Of a stretch of 6,962 nucleotides of DNA, positions 1-6,916 are shown one piece after another (position 1 is the stretch's first letter; each line of letters starts with the position of its first letter). The notes below the pieces were generated by a model that worked only from the letters and a program-made list of their open reading frames with translations, was not told the DNA's origin and made no database searches. Position numbers and translations under genes: made by a program. This stretch comes from Spartobacteria bacterium (GTDB lineage Bacteria > Verrucomicrobiota > Verrucomicrobiae > Chthoniobacterales > UBA6821), in assembly GCA_003136515.1 (NCBI GenBank), contig PLEU01000160.1:12850-19811 (forward strand), in the 5' to 3' direction.

Positions 1-77
1 ATCGGTTGGCTGTTCTAGTCTAATTGAGGTTTCTTGGCTCTTCCAGTGAATTGAAAAGAACGGGCGGTTATCGTGGG

Positions 78-2957
78 TTATTGGCAGGCTTCGCATTCAC
101 CGCCGTTGCGCATCGCTTCAATGCTGCAGGCCTGAACCTGCTCTGGGGTGAATTCCTTCTTCTTCCCTTGGTTGACCCAGCTTGGGCGGGACTGAAGGGA
201 AGATTTTTCCTTGGTCGTGGCGGCCACTGAGCGGAGGTAGTAGGTGGTCTTAAGTCCCGATTCCCAGGCATGAAAATACATGTCGTTGAGCTTCCGACCA
301 TTAGGGGCAGCGATGTAGAGGTTAAGTGACTGCCCCATATCAATCCATTTCTGACGGCGGCTGGCGCACTCCACATACCAGACCGGGTCGATTTCGAAGG
401 CCGTGCGGTAGATCTCGCGGACATCCTCGGGAATGCGGTCGATTTCGAGAATGGAACCATCCATGTATTTGAGCTCTTCAATCATTTTGCGATCCCAGAG
501 GCCAAGCGACTTGAGTTCTTCGACAAGGTAACTGTTGATGACAGTGAAGTCCCCGCTGAGATTTCCCTTGGCAAAAAGGTTCTTGAAAGTCGGTTCGATC
601 GACTGAGCCACTCCCGTGATATTGGAAATGGTTGCCGTGGGGGCGATAGCCATCGTGTTGCTATTGCGCATTCCATTCTTGCGAATGGCTGCACGGACGA
701 CATTCCAGTCGAGGCTGCTGGAACGATCCATCGTAACAGGGATGCCACGTTCCTTTTCCAGCAGATCTATGGTGTCGATTGGAAGCAGGCCACGATCCCA
801 CTTGGAACCCTTGAACGTGGCGTAAGCTCCCCGTTCGGCGGCCAGTTCTGAGGAGGCCAGAATTGCGAAATAGGAGATCGCCTCCATGCTACGATCGGCA
901 AAACTCACCGCCTCCTCGCTGGCATAGCTGATCTTCATCTTATAGAGGGCATCCTGAAAACCCATGAGCCCCAGACCGACCGGCCGGTGACGGAGGTTCG
1001 CATTCTGTGCTTCGGGGGTCGGGTAGTAATTGATATCAATAACATTATCCAGCATCCGCATGGCGGTGCGGACAGTCTTCTCGAGTAGTTCGAGATCCAG
1101 ACCATTCCCGTTGATATGCAGGGGAAGCCCGATGGAACCAAGATTGCAGACCGCGGTCTCTTCAGCAGAGGTATTAAGCAGAATCTCGGTGCAGAGATTG
1201 GAGCTATGCACCACTCCGGTATGATCTTGGGGAGAGCGGAGATTGGAAGGATCCTTGAAGGTGATCCAAGGATGACCTGTCTCAAACACCATTGAGAGGA
1301 TCTTGCGCCAAATAATCGCAGCCTCGACACGCTTAAAAAGGGTGATTTCCCCTCGATCCGCCATGGCCTCGTACTCGGCGTATCGCTCTTCAAAGGCACG
1401 GCCGTAGAGATCGTGTAGATCTGGAACATCACTTGGGCTGAAAAGAGTCCAAGAACCGTTCTCTCGAACACGCTTCATGAAGAGATCGGGAATCCAGTTG
1501 GCCGTATTCATGTCATGGGTACGACGCCGCTCGTCCCCCACGTTCTTGCGAAGTTCCAGGAAGTCCTCGATATCGAGATGCCATGTTTCGAGATAGGCGC
1601 ACATGGCACCTTTCCTCTTGCCCCCTTGGTTCACAGCCACCGCCGTGTCATTGGCGACCTTAAGGAATGGAATGACACCCTGACTCTCTCCGTTTGTTCC
1701 TTTGATCAGCGACCCCGTGCCACGGACATTGGTCCAGTCATTGCCGAGGCCCCCGGCCCATTTGGAAAGTTTGGCGTCATCGCTGATGCACTTGAAGATG
1801 TGGTCGAGATCGTCCATCACCGTCGTCAGATAGCACGAACTCAACTGGGGATGGAGCGTGCCGCTGTTGAAAAGGGTCGGCGTTGAGGAAGTGAAGAGGA
1901 AACTCGAGAGAAGTTCATAAAACTCGATAGCCCGTTCGTTTTTCTGATCCCCCTCGTTCAGGGAGAGACCGAGAGCGACCCGCATCCAGAAAAACTGGGG
2001 TGACTCGATTCGGCGGCCACCAATGTGAATCAGGTAGCGGTCATAAATGGTCTGAAGCCCCATATAGTTGAACTGGAGATCACGGTCGGGCTTCAAGGCT
2101 GAGGCGATTTTCTCCAGATCAAATTCCAGAAGCCCGGGTGTCAGGCGTCCTGCGGCAACCCCCTCCCTGAGGTAGTCCTGAAAGCGGCTGGAATGAGCCA
2201 CGGAAACGTCGTGGTAATGCTCGAATCCGGGGAGGGTCTCTCGATAGATGACATCCAGCAGCAAACGAGCGGTGACATAACCATAGGCCGGCTCCATCTC
2301 GATTCGAGATTTGGCGGCGAAGATCATCGCTTTCTCGATCTCGTCGATGCGCACTCCGTTATAGATATTGCGCATCGTCTCGTCAGCCATGTCGCGGGCA
2401 TCGCAACGATCCTCAAATCCACGGCAGGAGCGGATCAGGGTGCGGCGTATGCGCTGAGGTTCCAGTGTCTCCCTGCTTCCGTCCTTGAGGGTGACGTGCA
2501 GCTCGGCCTGGACATTGCCGGTCAAATCGCGATCTCCGCGGAGGGCGCGGGCTTTGCGTCGGTCCTCCCGATAAATAATGTAGCGGCGGGCCACCTGAAC
2601 ATGGCCTTGGGTCATCAGAGCCTCCTCGACTGCGTCCTGAATCCGCTCAATCTCCAGTTCCTCTCCTCGGATCGCACGACTGAAGAGTCGTTGCACTACC
2701 GCACCGGTCACGGAAAGAGCCGCTGCCAAATCCTCGGGCGCCAAGGAGTAGTCGGATGGGATATCACGGTCTGCCTTGAATGCACTCTCCACCGCGAGTC
2801 GTATACGCTCCTCGTTGAAGGACTCGGTGCGTCCGTCGCGTTTTTTTACGGAAAATTCCCTCCCCAGGAGCGGGTCTACTCCGCTCAGGGAGAGTTGTCC
2901 TGAAAGTGGTTCCATGGATTTTGGGAGAGGTTTTGGTATTCTTGGGAAAAGTTCCAT
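78..2957 (-). CDS. nrdA: Class I ribonucleoside-diphosphate reductase, alpha (large, catalytic) subunit with two ATP-cones
   Basis: This cytoplasmic enzyme reduces ribonucleoside diphosphates to deoxyribonucleotides, working with a radical-generating beta subunit (NrdB). The protein is 959 residues, longer than the ~760 of E. coli NrdA because of two N-terminal ATP-cone domains. The first (about 36-135) has KKRDGR, an [10 protein letters not shown] helix and the YIIYRED ending; the second (about 152-242) is more diverged. The ten-stranded barrel carries the expected residues: C375 (SSCYL) and C604 (AVCNLGS) as the redox pair, N587, C589 and E591 in NLCTEI as the active-site radical set, and Y906-Y907 (TTYYLRS) for radical transfer. 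The tail ends in C955-x-x-C958 (CEACQ), the shuttle cysteines. The start is the ATG at 2957, but no Shine-Dalgarno is visible there or at the alternative ATG at 2915 (residue 15). The stop is TAA. The gene has its own promoter and NrdR boxes, so it is probably transcribed separately from folC. The cofactor subclass (Ia or Ic) cannot be told without NrdB. Identity is very secure. Confidence 0.97.
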   Translation of the reverse strand: MELFPRIPKPLPKSMEPLSGQLSLSGVDPLLGREFSVKKRDGRTESFNEERIRLAVESAFKADRDIPSDYSLAPEDLAAALSVTGAVVQRLFSRAIRGEELEIERIQDAVEEALMTQGHVQVARRYIIYREDRRKARALRGDRDLTGNVQAELHVTLKDGSRETLEPQRIRRTLIRSCRGFEDRCDARDMADETMRNIYNGVRIDEIEKAMIFAAKSRIEMEPAYGYVTARLLLDVIYRETLPGFEHYHDVSVAHSSRFQDYLREGVAAGRLTPGLLEFDLEKIASALKPDRDLQFNYMGLQTIYDRYLIHIGGRRIESPQFFWMRVALGLSLNEGDQKNERAIEFYELLSSFLFTSSTPTLFNSGTLHPQLSSCYLTTVMDDLDHIFKCISDDAKLSKWAGGLGNDWTNVRGTGSLIKGTNGESQGVIPFLKVANDTAVAVNQGGKRKGAMCAYLETWHLDIEDFLELRKNVGDERRRTHDMNTANWIPDLFMKRVRENGSWTLFSPSDVPDLHDLYGRAFEERYAEYEAMADRGEITLFKRVEAAIIWRKILSMVFETGHPWITFKDPSNLRSPQDHTGVVHSSNLCTEILLNTSAEETAVCNLGSIGLPLHINGNGLDLELLEKTVRTAMRMLDNVIDINYYPTPEAQNANLRHRPVGLGLMGFQDALYKMKISYASEEAVSFADRSMEAISYFAILASSELAAERGAYATFKGSKWDRGLLPIDTIDLLEKERGIPVTMDRSSSLDWNVVRAAIRKNGMRNSNTMAIAPTATISNITGVAQSIEPTFKNLFAKGNLSGDFTVINSYLVEELKSLGLWDRKMIEELKYMDGSILEIDRIPEDVREIYRTAFEIDPVWYVECASRRQKWIDMGQSLNLYIAAPNGRKLNDMYFHAWESGLKTTYYLRSVAATTKEKSSLQSRPSWVNQGKKKEFTPEQVQACSIEAMRNGGECEACQ

Positions 2958-2960
2958 AAA

Positions 2961-2976
2961 ACACTATATATTGTGT
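2961..2976. promoter_or_regulatory. NrdR box 1 (consensus-perfect) upstream of nrdA
   Basis: The 16-mer ACACTATATATTGTGT is a near-perfect palindrome that matches the published NrdR-box consensus acaCwAtATaTwGtgt at every position. NrdR is the zinc-finger and ATP-cone repressor of ribonucleotide reductase genes in most bacteria. The site sits only 3 nt upstream of the annotated nrdA ATG and downstream of the predicted transcription start, where bound repressor would block initiation or clearance. It occupies the place where a Shine-Dalgarno would normally be, which fits the absence of one. Confidence 0.88.
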
Positions 2977-2992
2977 CTCGTGGATTCGGCGG

Positions 2993-3008
2993 CTACTAGG
3001 TATAGATC
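2993..3008. promoter_or_regulatory. NrdR box 2 (degenerate), 32 bp from box 1
   Basis: The core CTAGGTATAG (2996-3005) matches 8 of 10 positions of the NrdR-box core CwAtATaTwG, while the flanking triplets match poorly. Its core begins exactly 32 bp from that of box 1 (2964), about three helical turns. This is the spacing known for paired NrdR boxes, which are bound cooperatively by NrdR oligomers. It overlaps the predicted -10 element. Alone the match would be weak; the spacing next to a perfect box makes it credible. Confidence 0.68.
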
Positions 3009-3028
3009 ATACCTTGCGGTCAGGTCAA
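2999..3028 (-). promoter_or_regulatory. Predicted sigma-70-type promoter of nrdA
   Basis: On the minus strand a TTGACC hexamer (3023-3028; 5 of 6 to TTGACA) is followed after 18 bp by TATACC (2999-3004; 4 of 6 to TATAAT). This predicts a start of transcription near 2992 and a 5' leader of about 35 nt. The -10 lies inside NrdR box 2, and box 1 lies just downstream of the start, consistent with repression. It was predicted by eye only. Confidence 0.5.
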
Positions 3029-3042
3029 CGAGATTTGTGCGG

Positions 3043-3069
3043 TTTTTTCTTTTTCTCTTTTTCTCTTTT
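3043..3069. repeat. 27-bp uninterrupted pyrimidine/purine tract upstream of the nrdA promoter
   Basis: The plus strand is pure T and C here, with an 8-nt CTTTTTCT-like unit repeated about three times. The minus strand, which is the nrdA sense strand, is therefore A-rich polypurine. It ends about 14 bp upstream of the predicted -35 of nrdA. It could act as an UP-like or stiff/bent element, or simply be low-complexity spacer; the A-tracts are spaced 6-8 bp apart rather than in 10-11 bp phase. The rest of the folC-nrdA spacer (2958-3206) contains no gene. Confidence 0.5.
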
Positions 3070-3164
3070 GGCTGGGGATAGTTTGGGCTGGAGCAACCCC
3101 ATTTTCAGCCCCAAGAATCACCTCCGCAAGAGGAAGCATCCACCCCCTTAAAAATTAATCTCAG

Positions 3165-3191
3165 AAAAAAGATTGCTGAAACCGAAACAGC
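3165..3191 (-). terminator. Weak candidate intrinsic terminator after folC
   Basis: About 16 nt after the folC stop, the minus strand has GCTG (3188-3191) and CAGC (3175-3178) flanking a 9-nt loop, then AATC and a run of six T (3165-3170). The stem is only 4 bp, so termination would be inefficient at best. The position at the end of the accD-folC pair is right for a terminator. No better hairpin with a T-run was found between folC and nrdA. Confidence 0.3.
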
Positions 3192-3206
3192 TGCGGGGAG
3201 TCGTCT

Positions 3207-4490
3207 TTACTGGATGCGTGGCTTCGACTGCCCGCCAGATTCGAAGGCAAGCACCTCACCGACCAGGAAGAGCGATCCTGTCACTAAAACTGAGGGGCAA
3301 TCGGCTCTCTCCTCGGAAATTTTTGTCGCATCGGAGGCGGGTGGGGATGAAAAAACCGACGCCATGGCTTCTCTCAAGCTTGGGAAAGCATGATACAGGC
3401 TTCTTTTGGAGGATGGAAGAGTCTCCAGCAGTCGCTGCGGATCAACTGATCGTGGTGAGACCACCGGAACAAGGAATATCTTCTCGGCGATCTGCTCAAG
3501 CAGGAGGAGCATGTCCAACGGGTGCTTGTCTAGAAGCGCTCCGAATATCAGCTGGCACTTTTGATCTCCATATTCCTCGTGCCAGGTCGCCACAAGGGAT
3601 CTCACCGCATGGAGATTGTGGGCTCCATCCAAAATCAATTTTCCATTGCGGAGCCGCTGAAATCGTCCGGGCCAGTACACATCAGCCAAACCCTTCCGGA
3701 TCGCCTCTTCCGGGATTGAAAACTTCCCGGCATGCAGCAGTGCCAGTGCCACGGCGGCATTCCATCGCTGGTGTGAACCGGTCAGACCGAGTCTCAGGTG
3801 GCTCGGCAGCGGTTCGTTAACCCAGACGCAGGGAGCCCCAGTCTGCGCCGCGACCTCTGAAAGAACCTCGGCCGCCCGAGGTTCTTGCGGTGCAATCACA
3901 ACGGGGACTTGTGTTCGCAGGATTCCGGCCTTTTCGCGGGCAATCTCAGCCAGAGTTACGCCCAGCCATTCGGTATGGTCGAGACCTATAGGCGTGATCG
4001 CACAGGCGATCTTGGGAACCGTATTGGTCGCATCCAGACGACCACCCAAACCGGTTTCCAGAACAATGATTTCACACCCGGCACCCGCAAAGAGATCGAA
4101 GGCAAGTGCTGTCACCAGTTCAAAGAAAGTTGGTAATTCCAAGGGATTCCAATCCCGTACGGCTTGACGAAGACGCCCTACCCCGGCCGCAATCCTCTCC
4201 TCATCAACAGGCTTTCCATCGATTCTGATGCGCTCGGAAAAATCGACGAGATGGGGGGAGCTATAGAAACCTGTATGATAACCCGCATTTCGGAGCACCG
4301 ACTCGGCAAATGCGCATACCGACCCTTTTCCGTTGGTTCCCGCGACATGAAGGCAGCGGAGAGATTGCTCCGGATTGCCCAAGGTGCTCAACAAGCGCTC
4401 CATCCGATGAAGCCCTGGCTGGATCCCCCTCCCCTGCGTTGAAAGAAGCCAGTCAAGTGAGCTGCCTTGCAGACTCACGGAGCTCTTCAT
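3207..4490 (-). CDS. folC: Folylpolyglutamate synthase / dihydrofolate synthase
   Basis: This cytoplasmic ATP-dependent Mur-ligase-family enzyme adds glutamates to reduced folates and, in many bacteria, also makes dihydrofolate from dihydropteroate. At 427 residues it is of normal length. Family motifs appear in order: the P-loop GTNGKGS (51-57), SPHLV (78-82, folate site), ETGLGGRLDATN (145-156, metal-ligand E145), GLDHTEWLG (169-177, H172), REKAGI (185-190, K187 at the position of the carbamylated lysine), WPGRFQ (273-278), LDGAHN (287-292) and the terminal VTGSLFLVGEV (403-413). The ATG start has a GAGGG site 4 nt upstream. The gene begins 21 bp after accD ends, in the same direction, so the two are almost certainly co-transcribed. 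Whether it is bifunctional or only a polyglutamylase cannot be decided by eye. Confidence 0.96.
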   Translation of the reverse strand: MKSSVSLQGSSLDWLLSTQGRGIQPGLHRMERLLSTLGNPEQSLRCLHVAGTNGKGSVCAFAESVLRNAGYHTGFYSSPHLVDFSERIRIDGKPVDEERIAAGVGRLRQAVRDWNPLELPTFFELVTALAFDLFAGAGCEIIVLETGLGGRLDATNTVPKIACAITPIGLDHTEWLGVTLAEIAREKAGILRTQVPVVIAPQEPRAAEVLSEVAAQTGAPCVWVNEPLPSHLRLGLTGSHQRWNAAVALALLHAGKFSIPEEAIRKGLADVYWPGRFQRLRNGKLILDGAHNLHAVRSLVATWHEEYGDQKCQLIFGALLDKHPLDMLLLLEQIAEKIFLVPVVSPRSVDPQRLLETLPSSKRSLYHAFPSLREAMASVFSSPPASDATKISEERADCPSVLVTGSLFLVGEVLAFESGGQSKPRIQ

Positions 4491-4494
4491 TTTG

Positions 4495-4499
4495 CCCTC
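4495..4499 (-). promoter_or_regulatory. Ribosome binding site of folC
   Basis: GAGGG on the minus strand lies 4 nt before the ATG at 4490, within the 21-bp gap after accD. It supports this start and independent initiation on a shared accD-folC messenger. Confidence 0.6.
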
Positions 4500-4511
4500 A
4501 TGAATCAGATG

Positions 4512-5363
4512 CTATCGCCTTTTGACCGGCATCAGGTTACCTAGGATCATGATCAGGGTCTCACGCAGTTTCGAACGAGGGACAATCTCGTCGATGAGTC
4601 CATGATCGAGAAGAAACTCCGCCGTCTGGAATCCTGACGGGAGTTCCTGATGGGTCGTTTCCCGGATCACCCGAGGTCCGGCAAAGCCGATCATGCTCTT
4701 CGGCTCGGCCAAGGTGATATCCCCCAGTGTGGCGAAACTTGCCATCACTCCGGCCGTCGTCGGATTGGTCAGGATCGCGATATAGGGAAGCCCTGCCTCG
4801 CCATGCCGGGCAAGTGCTCCACTTGTCTTGGCCATCTGCATCAGGGAGAGCATTCCCTCGTACATTCGGGCACCCCCCGAAGTGCAGACGATGATGACCG
4901 GGCGTTTTGCCCGGGTGGATGATTCAATGACTCGTGTGATTTTTTCTCCCACTACCGATCCCATGGTCGCCGCGAGAAAGGAAAAATCCATCACGGCAAG
5001 TCCGGTCGGATGTCCTCCGATCAAACCCGATCCCGTGATCACCGCATCGACAAGGCCCGTCTTGGCGCGATAGGTCTCCAACCGCTCTTCATAAGTCGCC
5101 ACCCCCTTGAAACCAAGCGGATCAACTGCAGCCATCCCTGCATCGGTCTCTTCAAAAGTTCCCTCATCCACCAAAGTCGTGATGCGCTCCTGGGCGCCCA
5201 TACTGAAGTGATAGCCGCAACCGGGACAGACACGCAGATTTTCCTCCAAGGCCAGATGGTGTACCATTTCCGAACAACCCGGACATTTCGTCCAGAGCCC
5301 CTCGGGCATCTCACGCTGTTTCTTACCTGCAAATTTAAGCGTCGGCTTTCTAAAAATTGTCAT
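4512..5363 (-). CDS. accD: Acetyl-CoA carboxylase, carboxyltransferase subunit beta
   Basis: AccD pairs with AccA to form the carboxyltransferase that moves CO2 from biotin to acetyl-CoA, giving malonyl-CoA for fatty-acid synthesis. Counting from the ATG at 5363, the protein has 283 residues. It opens with a four-cysteine zinc ribbon (CPGC at 27-30 and CPGC at 46-49), typical of bacterial AccD. The crotonase-like body contains SGGARM (162-167) followed by LSLMQMAKTSGAL, the NPTTAGVMASFA segment, and GPRVIRETT (229-237), all close to known AccD. An in-frame TTG at 5372 would add three residues. The ATG is preferred because MTIFRKP resembles the usual AccD N-terminus, although neither start has a clear Shine-Dalgarno. 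The stop is TAG. It heads the accD-folC operon. AccA is not in the window. Identity is very secure; only the start is open. Confidence 0.97.
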   Translation of the reverse strand: MTIFRKPTLKFAGKKQREMPEGLWTKCPGCSEMVHHLALEENLRVCPGCGYHFSMGAQERITTLVDEGTFEETDAGMAAVDPLGFKGVATYEERLETYRAKTGLVDAVITGSGLIGGHPTGLAVMDFSFLAATMGSVVGEKITRVIESSTRAKRPVIIVCTSGGARMYEGMLSLMQMAKTSGALARHGEAGLPYIAILTNPTTAGVMASFATLGDITLAEPKSMIGFAGPRVIRETTHQELPSGFQTAEFLLDHGLIDEIVPRSKLRETLIMILGNLMPVKRR

Positions 5364-5397
5364 GGGTGTCAATTCTGCAATAAATCAACCACCCATG
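5361..5397 (-). promoter_or_regulatory. Inverted repeat that would pair with the accD start codon
   Basis: Perfect 8-bp arms, CATGGGTG (5361-5368) and CACCCATG (5390-5397) on the plus strand, flank a 21-nt AT-rich loop. In the accD messenger the 3' arm ends with the AUG at 5363, so folding would hide the start codon. This might tune accD translation, or it might be chance. The upstream arm also holds an in-frame AUG that stops after three codons. The repeat is seen directly; a regulatory role is inference. Confidence 0.35.
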
Positions 5398-5895
5398 GGA
5401 AGCTGAACGAGAAAAACATGATAAGGATGCTCACGCAAAGACCGAGAAGGTGAGAAACGAAATGCCAAAATCTTTAAAAGTGAGCCGTGGAGTGTTGACC
5501 TTCGAGTCATTCTTTTTTCAGCTTTTCAACCTAAACCCCGGCTGACATCCCAGCCGAATAAATCCCCTCGCTGAGAATCATCAGCACGGGAATAAGTAGA
5601 GCGAGAAGTTGATGACGGATCTTCGTAGTCGTAATGGGGTGTGAACTCTACGGCTCAGAGAAGAAAGACCTAATTTTGGCAAGCCGCGGAATCTATATGT
5701 CATCTGCTTTGCGAATTAATTCTTCATTCATAACAGCTTCCCCTACCTCCTCCCACGGACACGGTACAGACTTTTCCCGCCCTGGCATCCAGCACCGCAC
5801 TACAGCGCAATGCAGCCGATCTAGCAGGGCTCGAAATCTGAGCAGTCCCTCCTAGTTCAAATAAAAAACTTGTAAGAAACCGACGATGAGGCTCC
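5398..5895. other. Long intergenic spacer between the CPBP gene and accD; no secure gene
   Basis: No convincing coding region, tRNA or known RNA motif was recognised on either strand. Short frames covering 5634-5855 (+) and 5724-5915 (-) look random in composition; the latter also runs into the CPBP gene. The spacer contains several inverted repeats: CGGCTG/CAGCCG (5539-5544 and 5551-5556, 6-nt loop), CTCGCT/AGCGAG (5567-5572 and 5600-5605) and CATCA/TGATG (5579-5583 and 5610-5614). The last two interleave. No strong promoter for accD or terminator for the CPBP gene stands out. It may hold a structured accD leader or an unrecognised small RNA. Confidence 0.5.
5531..5731 (-). pseudogene. Possible remnant small gene or leader peptide (very tentative)
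   Basis: On the minus strand, an AGGAGG and an AGGGG (8 nt from the start) precede an ATG at 5731 that opens a 12-codon frame, MNEELIRKADDI, ending in TAG at 5693-5695. The same frame continues past a second TAG (5648-5650) into a hydrophobic stretch, HQLLALLIPVLMIL, and ends in a third TAG at 5531-5533. It could be a decayed single-pass membrane protein gene, or a 12-residue leader peptide ahead of accD. Three stops in 67 codons is what non-coding sequence would give by chance, so the case rests only on the initiation signal and the hydrophobic segment. Confidence 0.15.
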
Positions 5896-6873
5896 TTAGA
5901 AATCCCCGACCACAAAGGAGCGAGGACGAGGACGTCTTCTCAGCAGGATCACGGCCAGCGCTCCCGCAAGGAAGATTGAGAAAAGGGTATCCAGACCGAT
6001 TGGGACAGCCCCATGACACTGGGCGGGACCCGTGAAGGGGAGAAACGCCTCCGAAGAAAGATGGCGGTACGAGGTCATGCTATTGAATAGCTGCTGGCCA
6101 AAGATCCAGCACCCATGAAGCCCTATCGAGGCCCAGAGCGAACCGGTTCTTACCGTCATCCAAGCGAGAATGCAGCCGGCAAGGAAGAGACTCCCGAATG
6201 CCCAAGCCATGATCGGCGTCGGGGGCAGAGTGCTGCCAAGGTGATAAAATGCGACAAGACCGCTCCACCAATGAGGCTTTTCTTCCGCAGGGCCGACGGA
6301 AGGGAGATTCATAAAATGAAGCAGCGCGAAAAGGCATGCGGAACAAAAAATCGCAAATCCATTGCCTAGGAACTGGCGGAAAAAACCCAACATAAGCCCG
6401 CGAAAGAGAAATTCCTCCAGCATCGCCACGATCAGTGACGTCAGGAGAATTCTGGGGATAACGCTAATGGACCATGTCGAATGAAACTCAAAGGCCCCTG
6501 AGATGAACAAGGCGGCAAGCAGCATCACTACCGAAGGAATCCCGGCAGACAGTCCCACCCCGATATCTCTAAAGGGATGCGGATTGCGGTAGAGTCCAAT
6601 TTCCTCAAGAGAACGGATCTTTAGCGAACGAAGCAGGGGCCACAGAATCAGGATGGCCACAACCTGAATGCTTCTTGAAAGATAGCGATGAAAGGGCATT
6701 CGCTGTATCTCTCCAATGTACCCGTGCAAACCGCCCGCAGGCAGGAACTGGATAAGATGCCAGACTAGTGGTGCCGCGAGCGCCCCTGCCACAAGGGCAA
6801 AGAGGGCGTATAGAAAAATCTTCCCGAGCGAGCGCACGCCGGAAAAACTATCAACTTCCTTGGGAAAAACCAT
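5896..6873 (-). CDS. CPBP (Rce1/Abi) family intramembrane metalloprotease-like protein
   Basis: This is a multi-pass membrane protein of 325 residues from the ATG at 6873. Hydrophobic segments lie near residues 19-43, 68-84, 106-127, 138-152, 171-187, 222-240, 243-262 and 296-312, with a basic RRRPRPR tail. The family motifs are EExxxR (E153-E154 to R158, in EEFLFRG), FxxxH (F182 to H186, in FALLHF) and a third histidine, H253. The residue four after H253 is Ile257, where Asn or Asp is common, so the third motif is atypical. Some relatives cleave prenylated or other membrane substrates and some are linked to bacteriocin self-immunity; the substrate here is unknown. An in-frame ATG at 6930 would add 19 residues, but it lacks a ribosome binding site, whereas 6873 has a good one. 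It lies about 530 bp upstream of accD, in the same direction, with no obvious functional link. Confidence 0.88.
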   Translation of the reverse strand: MVFPKEVDSFSGVRSLGKIFLYALFALVAGALAAPLVWHLIQFLPAGGLHGYIGEIQRMPFHRYLSRSIQVVAILILWPLLRSLKIRSLEEIGLYRNPHPFRDIGVGLSAGIPSVVMLLAALFISGAFEFHSTWSISVIPRILLTSLIVAMLEEFLFRGLMLGFFRQFLGNGFAIFCSACLFALLHFMNLPSVGPAEEKPHWWSGLVAFYHLGSTLPPTPIMAWAFGSLFLAGCILAWMTVRTGSLWASIGLHGCWIFGQQLFNSMTSYRHLSSEAFLPFTGPAQCHGAVPIGLDTLFSIFLAGALAVILLRRRPRPRSFVVGDF

Positions 6874-6877
6874 ACTC

Positions 6878-6884
6878 TTCCCTC
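6878..6884 (-). promoter_or_regulatory. Ribosome binding site that decides the CPBP start
   Basis: GAGGGAA on the minus strand places its GAGGG core 6 nt before the ATG at 6873. The upstream in-frame ATG at 6930 has nothing comparable, and its extra residues (MAGMISCNGLCRLRLRGKS) do not look like a conserved membrane-protein N-terminus. Confidence 0.6.
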
Positions 6885-6916
6885 GCAATCGCAACCGACA
6901 CAATCCATTACAGGAA

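Noticed and set aside
1515..1886. 123-codon plus-strand open frame opposite nrdA
   Set aside because: It is the antisense shadow of the conserved NrdA barrel region; the nrdA frame carries all the family motifs.
2193..2903. 236-codon plus-strand open frame opposite the nrdA N-terminal region
   Set aside because: It lies entirely antisense to well-supported nrdA codons, shows no domain or natural protein composition, and is explained by the GC-rich reverse complement.
3084..3116. Imperfect inverted repeat (GGGCTG ... CAGCCC) between folC and nrdA as a terminator
   Set aside because: The stem is bulged and followed by no T-run on either strand, so it does not qualify as an intrinsic terminator.
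3173..3820. 215-codon plus-strand open frame opposite the folC C-terminal half
   Set aside because: It is the antisense shadow of folC, rich in Arg, Pro and Ser, with no recognisable motif.
4486..4501. Four-codon frame ATG AGG GCA AAA TGA whose stop overlaps the folC ATG
   Set aside because: Too short to mean anything; the sequence is better explained as the folC ribosome binding site region.
5010..5453. 147-codon plus-strand open frame across the accD start and upstream spacer
   Set aside because: Most of it is antisense to accD, and the remainder has no coding character or ribosome binding site.
5495..5523. TTGACC on the plus strand as a promoter reading rightwards
   Set aside because: No acceptable -10 at 16-18 bp, and no plus-strand gene follows.
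5724..5915. 63-codon minus-strand frame downstream of and overlapping the CPBP gene end
   Set aside because: No Shine-Dalgarno, low-complexity Ser/Arg/Gly composition, and it begins inside the CPBP coding region in another frame.
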